Source: an uncultured Eubacteriales bacterium
Lineage (GTDB): Bacteria; Bacillota; Clostridia; Peptostreptococcales; Anaerovoracaceae
Length of the DNA stretch: 6,913 nt
Assembly (NCBI GenBank): GCA_902766185.1
Contig: CACXCQ010000010.1
Span: 1-6,913, forward strand
Direction: 5' to 3'
Shown: piece by piece, positions 1-5,659 of the stretch
How the letters are laid out: every line of letters begins with the position of its first letter
Position numbering within the stretch: the stretch's first letter is position 1
The notes under the pieces: model-generated
The model's database searches: none
The model's input: only the letters and a program-made list of their open reading frames with translations
Told to the model about the DNA's origin: nothing
Made by a program: the position numbers and the translations under genes

Positions 1-1202
1 CAATGGATGATCAGATCGTATTCCTTCAGCGCCTCACCTTCCGGGAAATCGCTTCCCCGGACAAAACTGATCTGTACACGTTCCCCGAACTTCTTCTTAA
101 GCATTCGGGGAATTTTTACTGTTCCGATGTCTTCGTTCTGGGGAACGTGGGTGCAGGCCTCGGCGATCAGCACGCGGAACGCACCGGAGCCGGGCACTCC
201 TTCATGCACCCCTACAGGCGCCCCTTCAGGCGCCGCCTCCATCACTTCAGGCGTCTCGTCGATCGCCTCCGCTCCCCGGATGAACGTCCGGATGTCCCCT
301 TTTGCGGCCGCCATCAGAACAGAAAACGACGTCAGCTGGCTTCCTTCGGGCTTCCTCTCGTAGACCTCTGCAAAGCACTGGGAATCCGTGATGATCAGAT
401 CCGGCGCCCGGTTCAGCGCGTCCAGCGACTGCTGCAGTCCGTCCGCTGTTGTGGACACCACGGTGCACTTTCTGTCCAGCAGTTCCCGGATCGTCTGCAC
501 CTGAGGAAGGATCAGCCTGCCTTTTGGGGCCTGAATATCCTGAGGCATCACGAGGAGCACGAGACTGCCGGCCTGAGGATGCTCCCGGAAGATGGCGTCC
601 CGCTGATCGTCCTTCGGCAGGGCCTTCCCGATGGCCTCCCGCAGCTCCTCCAGTCCTTCTCCCGCAGTTGCGCTGACGGGGATCGGCCCGGCAACATCCG
701 CCGCATTCTGAAGGATCCGACTCACTGTGTCCAGAGCGGCAGACCGCTGGTCATTGGAAAGCGCGTCCGCCTTGCTGATGACGAGGATCACGGGAACCTC
801 CGCCGCCCGCAGCCGGCGGATCCACTCCCCTTCCTGCTGCAGCGTTTCCTCCTGCCGCACCGCTCCTTCCTGCCGCGCCGCGGAAAGGGCCTCCATCTCC
901 GTTCCGTCCACGAGAAGGATGGCCACGTCCGTGCGGGCAACCATCTCGGTCGCTTTCCTGACCCTCTGCCGGCCAAGGCTTCCGGTGTCATCGAATCCTG
1001 CGGTGTCGATGAAGACCACCGGGCCGATGGGATGCAGTTCCATGGACTTCAGCACCGGGTCTGTGGTGGTCCCCGGGGTATCGGAAACGATGGCCAGCTC
1101 CTGTCCGGTCAACGCGTTGATCAGCGAGGACTTGCCCGCATTGCTGCGGCCGAAGATGCCGATGTGTATTCTGTTCGCCCTGGGCGTATCGTTAAGGGTC
1201 AT
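1..1202 (-). CDS. hydF: HydF, GTPase scaffold for [FeFe]-hydrogenase H-cluster assembly (3' end cut by window edge)
   Basis: The frame is open for 400 codons from an ATG at 1202 to the left edge. HydF is the cytoplasmic scaffold that receives the diiron precursor made by HydG and HydE and delivers it to HydA. The N-terminal G domain shows a P-loop GRSNAGKS (residues 18-25), SDTPGTTTDPV (40-50), DTAG (66-69), SKAD in the G4 place (143-146) and SAT as G5 (177-179). A dimerisation-type region follows (APKGRLILPQV, 225-235). The C-terminal cluster domain has CTH (C350, H352) and ends in LIIH (397-400) plus the bases TG, which very probably begin the cysteine of HCxxC; the spacing fits CxHx(44-53)HCxxC. 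By memory of Thermotoga maritima HydF (C302/C353/C356), C350-to-401 spacing is identical but about 48 extra residues precede it, partly at 110-127 and about 316-340. The start overlaps the hydE stop by 11 bp and has AAGGAG 9 nt upstream. Identification is firm; only the last few dozen residues are missing. Confidence 0.95.
   Translation of the reverse strand, partial: MTLNDTPRANRIHIGIFGRSNAGKSSLINALTGQELAIVSDTPGTTTDPVLKSMELHPIGPVVFIDTAGFDDTGSLGRQRVRKATEMVARTDVAILLVDGTEMEALSAARQEGAVRQEETLQQEGEWIRRLRAAEVPVILVISKADALSNDQRSAALDTVSRILQNAADVAGPIPVSATAGEGLEELREAIGKALPKDDQRDAIFREHPQAGSLVLLVMPQDIQAPKGRLILPQVQTIRELLDRKCTVVSTTADGLQQSLDALNRAPDLIITDSQCFAEVYERKPEGSQLTSFSVLMAAAKGDIRTFIRGAEAIDETPEVMEAAPEGAPVGVHEGVPGSGAFRVLIAEACTHVPQNEDIGTVKIPRMLKKKFGERVQISFVRGSDFPEGEALKEYDLIIH
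210..256 (-). repeat. Short repeats coding a Pro/Gly/Glu/Ala-rich linker in hydF
   Basis: On the plus strand CAGGCG occurs at 215-220, 227-232 and 248-253, offset by 12 and 21 bases, so the reading frame is kept. The encoded stretch includes PEGAPVGVHEGVPG (residues 325-338), just before the CTH cluster motif. It reads as a flexible, low-complexity linker between the middle domain and the cluster-binding domain. Confidence 0.5.
822..875 (-). repeat. Imperfect 18-bp tandem repeat inside the hydF G domain
   Basis: Three units of six codons encode RQE-GAV, RQE-ETL and QQE-GEW (HydF residues 110-127). They lie between the VDG strand and the G4 strand, where HydF proteins usually have a short loop. 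The repeat is in frame and keeps the gene open. It looks like a small duplication-derived charged helix. Confidence 0.6.
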
Positions 1203-2322
1203 CTCTTTTCACTCCTTCACGCTTCACATCGCCGATGTCCGTTACGATGCGGTATCCTGCCGACGCCACCCGCGTCTCCAGACACGTTCTGCACTGAGCG
1301 GATTCCTCGCCGGTGCAGATCTTGTTGTCGTAGAGAGCATACTGCTCCCTAACCTCTGCTGGCGACAGGTTCGGCATCACCACATTGGCGCCGGCCTGAA
1401 GGCCGAGTTCCCGCCCCTGTGGATCGATGGTGCCCAGAGCTGTCGTGGATGGGAGCAGCGCGTAAGGGAACATCAGCCGCAGGATCGCGAGCAGACGCAA
1501 AGTCATCCGCATGCTCCCATTCGGGCGATCGCGAAACGGCGTATCCGCATGCCGCAGGAACGGCCCGATGCCGATCATATCCGGCTGAAGGCGCTGCAGA
1601 AAATGCAGGTCTTCCAGGAGATGCTCCGCCTTCTGCCCCGGTGCTCCCACCATCAGTCCGGCACCCACCTGATAACCGATCTCTTTCAAGTCGAACAGAC
1701 ACTGAAGGCGGTTTTCGAGCAGCATTCCCGGGGGATGCAGCTGCCGGTACAGTTCCTCCGACGCAGCCTCATGGCGCAGGAGATATCTGCGTGCTCCCGC
1801 ATCGAACAGTCGCTGGTAGCTTTCCCGGGAGCGCTCACCCAGCGACAGCGTGACGGCGCAATCCGGAAACTCCTCGTGGATCGCCGAAACGATCCCGCAC
1901 ATGACCTCATCGTTGTAATACGGATCCTCCCCGCCCTGGAGCACGAAGGTCCGGTACCCAAGTCCGTAGCCCTCCCGGCAGCAGCGTAGGATCGTTTCCT
2001 GATCCAACCGGTAGCGCGCAAGTCCGGTGTTGCCCCTCCGGATGCCGCAGTAATAACAGTTGTTTTTGCAATGGTTGGTCAACTCGATCAGGCCCCGCAG
2101 ATACACCGCGTCTCCATAGACCTCTCTGCGTACCCGGTCCGCCTCACGGTACAGCGCCGCATCCGCATCACAAGCAGGCCCTGCTGCACGAACAGACTCC
2201 GCCTCACAAGGCCAGGCGAGCAACTCGAGCATCTGCTCATCCGGCAGATCCCGGTCCCTCGCAAGGACTGCGATCAGTTGATTCAGCTGCCGCTCATCCC
2301 GGCGCATCATACCTTCAACCAT
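1192..2322 (-). CDS. hydE: HydE, radical SAM maturase of the [FeFe]-hydrogenase H-cluster
   Basis: HydE (376 aa) is a radical S-adenosylmethionine enzyme that acts after HydG on the Fe(CO)2(CN)-cysteine product on the way to the diiron subcluster. The sequence shows the radical SAM motif CKNNCYYC (C85, C89, C92), followed by GIRRGN, the SAM-side glycines in LQGGEDPYY (128-136) and a TIM-barrel-type body with GLMVGAPGQ (222-230) and PNLSP (317-321). A second cysteine set, C336-x7-C344-x2-C347, matches the accessory cluster site of T. maritima HydE (C311/C319/C322), which is not conserved in all HydE and is reported as dispensable for activity. The N terminus is about 20 residues longer than in T. 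maritima. Start choice is uncertain: ATG codons 1, 5 and 6 (2322, 2310, 2307) are all possible, and GGA-rich sequence precedes each. The gene sits 27 bp after hydG and its stop TAA falls within hydF. Confidence 0.95.
   Translation of the reverse strand: MVEGMMRRDERQLNQLIAVLARDRDLPDEQMLELLAWPCEAESVRAAGPACDADAALYREADRVRREVYGDAVYLRGLIELTNHCKNNCYYCGIRRGNTGLARYRLDQETILRCCREGYGLGYRTFVLQGGEDPYYNDEVMCGIVSAIHEEFPDCAVTLSLGERSRESYQRLFDAGARRYLLRHEAASEELYRQLHPPGMLLENRLQCLFDLKEIGYQVGAGLMVGAPGQKAEHLLEDLHFLQRLQPDMIGIGPFLRHADTPFRDRPNGSMRMTLRLLAILRLMFPYALLPSTTALGTIDPQGRELGLQAGANVVMPNLSPAEVREQYALYDNKICTGEESAQCRTCLETRVASAGYRIVTDIGDVKREGVKRDDP
1212..1217 (-). promoter_or_regulatory. Ribosome binding site of hydF, inside the hydE coding end
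   Basis: AAGGAG lies 9 nt before the hydF ATG at 1202 and within the last codons of hydE. With the 11-bp gene overlap it supports this start and suggests translational coupling of HydF to HydE. Confidence 0.75.
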
Positions 2323-2348
2323 TCCTCAACTATTCCTTCAACCATTCC
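2314..2348 (-). repeat. Three tandem copies of a 12-bp GGAATGGTTGAA element between hydG and hydE
   Basis: Reading along the minus strand from just after the hydG stop, the units are GGAATGGTTGAA, GGAATAGTTGA and GGAATGGTTGAA. Each carries a Shine-Dalgarno-like AGGA or TGGA at its junction. The third unit contains the first candidate ATG of hydE and codes its residues MVE. The repeat therefore covers the whole hydG-hydE gap and the hydE initiation region. Confidence 0.7.
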
Positions 2349-2349
2349 A

Positions 2350-3795
2350 TCAGAACCGGAAATCCCGGTTCCCCTCTTCGATCTCCTTCAGGTGCTGGCG
2401 GCAGATCTCGCGGACCTTGTCGTTGGGGATCAGCGCCAGTTTTTCTTCGATCAGAGCGTCGCCCTTCGCCTTCGTCTCGGGGCTGGCGTAGTCCATGAGG
2501 AACTCCTTCAGGGTCATCATGGCGTTGGGCTGGCAGCAGTTGGCGATCTGGCCCGACTTCAGCAGACTCATGAAACGGTCGCCGGTACGGCCTTCCCGGT
2601 AGCATGCCGTGCAAAAGCTGGGCACATACCCCAGATCGATGAGCCAGTCCACCACCTGAGCCAGAGTTCGCCGGTCTTCCACGTCGAACTGGGCAGTATC
2701 CTCGGAGTCAAAGTTCCCCTGCTCATCCAGCTCGTCCCCGTATCCGCCCACGCTGGTGCGGCTTCCGCCGCTGATCTGCGTGATGCCGATCTCCAGGCAC
2801 TCCCGCCGGGTCTTTGCGCTTTCCCGGGTGGACATGATCATGCCGGTATAGGGGACTGCGATCCGCAGCACGGCCACGATCCGCTTGAAGATATCATCCG
2901 GAACACCGTTGTCGAAGACCCTGGGATCGATGTCATCCGCCGGCCGGATCCTGGGCACGCTGATGGTGTGGGGGCCGCAGCCGTAGGTCTTCTCCAGATG
3001 GTGGGCGTGCATCAGCATGCCCACAAAATCGTAGCGATAACTGTTCAGTCCGAACAGCACTCCGCAGCCCACATCGTCGATACCTGCCTGCATGGCCCTG
3101 TCCATGGCCTCCGTGTGGTAAGCGTAGTCGCTTTTGGGGCCGGAGGGGTGCAGCTGCTCGTAGGCTTCCTTGTTGTAGGTCTCCTGGAACAGGATGTAGG
3201 TTCCGATGCCCGCTTCCTTCAGCTTCCGGTAGTTCTCCACGGTAGTCGCCGCGATATTCACGTTGACCCTTCGGATAGCGCCGTTCTTGTGCTTGATGCT
3301 GTAGATGGTCCTGATGCTCTCCAGAATGTATTCGATAGGATTTTCCTTCGGGTGTTCACCGGCCTCGATGGCCAGCCTTTTGTGCCCCATATCCTGAAGC
3401 GCGATGACCTCCTGCCGGATCTCCTCCTGGGTCAGCTTCTTTCTGGGGATGGTCTTGTTCTGTCCGTGGTACGGGCAGTAGACGCATCCGTTGACGCAAT
3501 AATTGGAAAGATACAGGGGCGCGAACATGACGATCCGGTTGCCGTAGAAGTGCTCCTTGATCTCCTTGCCCAGATCAAAAGTCTGCTGGATGATCTCCGG
3601 GTCTTCGCACTCCAGCAGGGTGGCGGCCTCCGCATAGGAGAGGCCGCAGTATTCCCTGCCCTTTTTCAGAATCGCACGCATCAGCTCCAGATCGTCTTTG
3701 TGCTCCTGCGCAAATGCCAGGGTCTGTCTGATCTTAGCGTCGTTGATGAACTCCTCCGCCTTCGCGGAAGTGCTGCTGTACTGAAACTCTGTCAT
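2350..3795 (-). CDS. hydG: HydG, radical SAM tyrosine lyase (CO/CN ligand synthase for the H-cluster)
   Basis: HydG (481 aa, normal family length) cleaves L-tyrosine with a SAM radical to p-cresol and dehydroglycine, then makes CO and cyanide at a second iron-sulfur cluster to give an Fe(CO)2(CN)-cysteine synthon. The radical SAM motif is CVNGCVYC (C100, C104, C107). The C-terminal cluster motif CX2CX22C is intact: C395, C398, C421, with an additional C420. EAGEHP (144-149), NVNIAATT (178-185) and CGPHTISVPRIRP (273-285) are typical of HydG rather than of the related thiazole enzyme ThiH, which lacks the CO-forming cluster role; H276 probably corresponds to the histidine near the dangler iron. 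The start at 3795 has AGAGG 6 nt upstream. It follows hydA after 51 bp and precedes hydE by 27 bp. Nothing looks truncated or degraded. Confidence 0.97.
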   Translation of the reverse strand: MTEFQYSSTSAKAEEFINDAKIRQTLAFAQEHKDDLELMRAILKKGREYCGLSYAEAATLLECEDPEIIQQTFDLGKEIKEHFYGNRIVMFAPLYLSNYCVNGCVYCPYHGQNKTIPRKKLTQEEIRQEVIALQDMGHKRLAIEAGEHPKENPIEYILESIRTIYSIKHKNGAIRRVNVNIAATTVENYRKLKEAGIGTYILFQETYNKEAYEQLHPSGPKSDYAYHTEAMDRAMQAGIDDVGCGVLFGLNSYRYDFVGMLMHAHHLEKTYGCGPHTISVPRIRPADDIDPRVFDNGVPDDIFKRIVAVLRIAVPYTGMIMSTRESAKTRRECLEIGITQISGGSRTSVGGYGDELDEQGNFDSEDTAQFDVEDRRTLAQVVDWLIDLGYVPSFCTACYREGRTGDRFMSLLKSGQIANCCQPNAMMTLKEFLMDYASPETKAKGDALIEEKLALIPNDKVREICRQHLKEIEEGNRDFRF

Positions 3796-3821
3796 TTCAT
3801 ACCTCTATGATTCTTCAACAT
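3792..3821 (-). other. Possible nine-codon leader ORF overlapping the hydG start
   Basis: An ATG at 3821 opens a frame reading MLKNHRGMK and ending in a TGA that overlaps the hydG ATG as ATGA, the classic coupling arrangement. An AAGGAG lies 14 nt upstream of it, further than ideal. A chance occurrence is quite possible in a 51-bp gap; translation is not shown. Confidence 0.2.
3802..3806 (-). promoter_or_regulatory. Ribosome binding site of hydG
   Basis: AGAGG lies 6 nt before the ATG at 3795. It supports this start, which gives the usual HydG N terminus. Confidence 0.65.
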
Positions 3822-3829
3822 CGACTGTA

Positions 3830-3846
3830 CTGATACTCCTTATCAA
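3830..3846 (-). other. Small hairpin with a Shine-Dalgarno-like loop just after hydA
   Basis: Directly after the hydA stop, TTGATA and TATCAG can pair (five Watson-Crick pairs plus one G-U) around the loop AGGAG. The stem is weak and there is no T-run after it, so it is not a convincing intrinsic terminator. It could protect an mRNA end or expose the AGGAG to ribosomes. Confidence 0.3.
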
Positions 3847-5640
3847 TTATACACGTTCTACCACGTCAGGCATATAGATAAACCGCTCCGCGTAGTGGGT
3901 GTGGAGATATTTGTGGGAGATCGGACTGTTGGGCTCCTTGAAAAACTCCTCGTAGAGGTTCATGACCTCCTGGTTTTCGTGGGACTTCCTGTGAGGCATG
4001 CGCTTGTCCTCGCTGTAGAGGGCCTTCGCCCGCTCTGCACGGACCTCCCTGTCCAGACGTTCCTTGGCGGATACGTGAGGCTGGCCGCCGCCGTGGACAC
4101 ATCCGCCCGGGCAGCCCATGACCTCGAGGAAGTGCAGCTGCAGTTTCCCCGCCGCGATCTCGTTCAGCACCTTTTCCGCAGCGCCGGTGCTGCTGACGAT
4201 GCCTACCCTGACCTCCACGTCCTCGCCACCGATGGGCAGCGTGACAGAAGCCTGCTTGAAGGATTCGATCCCCCGGACCGCCTCGTAATCCACGTCCTGC
4301 AGATCGTTTCCGGTCAGCACGTCCGCCACGGTCCGCAGCGCCGCTTCCATGACGCCGCCGGTAGCGCCGAAGATGACGCCGGCTCCGGTATATTCGCCCA
4401 GGATCGGGTCTGGCTTCGCCTCAGGCAGTCGGTCGAAGATGATCCTGGCTTCCGTGATCATCTTGGCCAGTTCCCTGGTGGTCAGCACATAGTCCACATC
4501 CCGGTATCCGTCCACCTGCATCTCCGGCCGGGCGCATTCCGCCTTCTTGGCCGTACAGGGCATGATGGAAACGCTGACGATGTCCTTCGGGTCGATCCCC
4601 TCTTTTTTCGCGTAGTAGGATTTCACCACCGCCCCGAACATCTGCTGCGGAGATTTGCACGTGGAAAGATTGGGGATGAATTCCGGATAGAACTCCTCGC
4701 AGTAGCGGATCCAGCCCGGGCTGCAGGAGGTGATCATGGGAAGCGTGCCATTGTTCTTCACCCGGTTGATGAACTCGTAACCCTCCTCCATGATGGTCAG
4801 GTCCGCCGAGAAGTTGGTGTCGAACACCCGGTCAAAGCCCAGGCGCTTCAGCGCGGAGACCATCTTGCCGGTCACCGCCTCGCCCATGGGAACGCCGAAC
4901 CGCTCGCCCAGCGCCGCCCGTACTGCCGGGGCCGTCTGGACCACCACGTGCTTCTGCGGATCCTGGATCGCCGCCCAGACCTGCTTGATGTGCTCCTTCT
5001 CCTTGATGGCCGCCACCGGGCAAACGTTGATGCACTGTCCGCAGTAGATGCAGTCCGTATCCTTGATGCTGTATCCAAAACCAGGCGCGACCTTGGTGTT
5101 GACGCCCCGGTTGACAAACTCCAGCACGGACAGGTTTTGCAGCTTGCTGCAGGCGCTGACGCATCTTCCGCAAAGGACGCACTTGGTGGAATCCCTGACG
5201 ATGGACGGGGAAAGATCGTCGTAGCAGACGGTCCTGGTCTCACCGTCGAACCGCTCCATGTCGATGCCCATCTCGTAGCAGAGCTTCTGCAGCTCGCAGG
5301 TCTGGTTCCTGGTGCAGGTCAGGCACTCCCGGTTGTGGTTCGCCAGAATCAGCTCCAGATTCATCTTCACTGCTTTTCTCACCCGCTCGGTGTCGGTGCG
5401 CACCACCATGCCGTCCTCGACCTTGAGCACGCAGGATATGGGCAGGTTCCGCATGGGTCTTCCGTTAACCTCCGCCTCGCAGACGCAGAGACGGCAGGCC
5501 GCGACCTCGTTGATGTCCTTCAGGTAGCAGAGGGTAGGAATGTCGATCCCGGCTTCTCTGGCTGCCAGCAGAACGGTATAGTCTTCAGGCACCTGTACCT
5601 GAATGCCGTTGATGGTAACATTTACGTTTTTCTTTGCCAT
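3847..5640 (-). CDS. hydA: HydA, catalytic subunit of a multimeric NAD(P)-linked/bifurcating-type [FeFe]-hydrogenase
   Basis: HydA (597 aa) is the cytoplasmic subunit that interconverts H2 with protons and electrons. The cluster motifs run in order. A plant-type [2Fe-2S] domain has C38, C49, C52 and C70 (an extra C54 is present). The HX3CX2CX5C cluster is H102, C106, C109, C115. Two ferredoxin [4Fe-4S] sets are C154/157/160/164 and C197/200/203/207. The H-cluster motifs are TSCSPGW (304-310, C306), MPCTAKKAE (360-368, C362) and the third motif with EVMGCPGGCVHGGGQ (506-520, C510, C514). A small-subunit-like tail (about 535-597) ends the protein. There is no C-terminal extra [2Fe-2S] domain, unlike T. 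maritima HydA and more like HndD. Residue 307 is Ser where CpI-type enzymes have the proton-relay Cys. Downstream of hydB by 19 bp with a strong AAGGAG 9 nt before the ATG. The pairing with a NuoF-like subunit supports a multimeric complex; whether it bifurcates cannot be read from the sequence alone. Confidence 0.96.
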   Translation of the reverse strand: MAKKNVNVTINGIQVQVPEDYTVLLAAREAGIDIPTLCYLKDINEVAACRLCVCEAEVNGRPMRNLPISCVLKVEDGMVVRTDTERVRKAVKMNLELILANHNRECLTCTRNQTCELQKLCYEMGIDMERFDGETRTVCYDDLSPSIVRDSTKCVLCGRCVSACSKLQNLSVLEFVNRGVNTKVAPGFGYSIKDTDCIYCGQCINVCPVAAIKEKEHIKQVWAAIQDPQKHVVVQTAPAVRAALGERFGVPMGEAVTGKMVSALKRLGFDRVFDTNFSADLTIMEEGYEFINRVKNNGTLPMITSCSPGWIRYCEEFYPEFIPNLSTCKSPQQMFGAVVKSYYAKKEGIDPKDIVSVSIMPCTAKKAECARPEMQVDGYRDVDYVLTTRELAKMITEARIIFDRLPEAKPDPILGEYTGAGVIFGATGGVMEAALRTVADVLTGNDLQDVDYEAVRGIESFKQASVTLPIGGEDVEVRVGIVSSTGAAEKVLNEIAAGKLQLHFLEVMGCPGGCVHGGGQPHVSAKERLDREVRAERAKALYSEDKRMPHRKSHENQEVMNLYEEFFKEPNSPISHKYLHTHYAERFIYMPDVVERV

Positions 5641-5649
5641 TTGTGATCA

Positions 5650-5655
5650 CTCCTT
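5650..5655 (-). promoter_or_regulatory. Ribosome binding site of hydA
   Basis: AAGGAG lies 9 nt before the ATG at 5640, in the 19-bp gap after the hydB stop. An 8-bp palindrome GTGATCAC sits between it and the start. It fixes the hydA start and supports co-translation from one mRNA. Confidence 0.8.
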
Positions 5656-5659
5656 TCCC

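Noticed and set aside
788..991. Short minus-strand frames within hydF (788-991 and 247-468), raising the question of a frameshifted hydF
   Set aside because: Reading the minus strand from the ATG at 1202 gives one uninterrupted frame to the left edge with all HydF motifs in order, so there is no frameshift; the short frames are out of phase.
3..1989. Long plus-strand frames (449 and 420 codons) opposite hydF and hydE
   Set aside because: Arg/His/Pro/Ser-rich translations with no domain, lying opposite clear HydF and HydE coding sequence.
2350..3795. HydG read as ThiH (tyrosine lyase of thiamine synthesis)
   Set aside because: The C-terminal CX2CX22C cluster motif and the hydA/hydE/hydF neighbours identify HydG.
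2071..3810. A 579-codon open frame on the plus strand opposite hydG and the 5' part of hydE
   Set aside because: It spans two real genes and the gap between them and shows no protein family motifs; it is an antisense shadow.
3830..3846. The hairpin after hydA as an intrinsic terminator
   Set aside because: The stem has only about five base pairs, is AT-rich and is not followed by a T-run; the maturases continue immediately on the same strand.
3895..5646. A 583-codon open frame on the plus strand opposite hydA
   Set aside because: It mirrors hydA nearly end to end, has no recognisable domain, and is explained by GC-rich third positions that remove stops from an antisense frame. The minus strand carries every conserved cluster motif.
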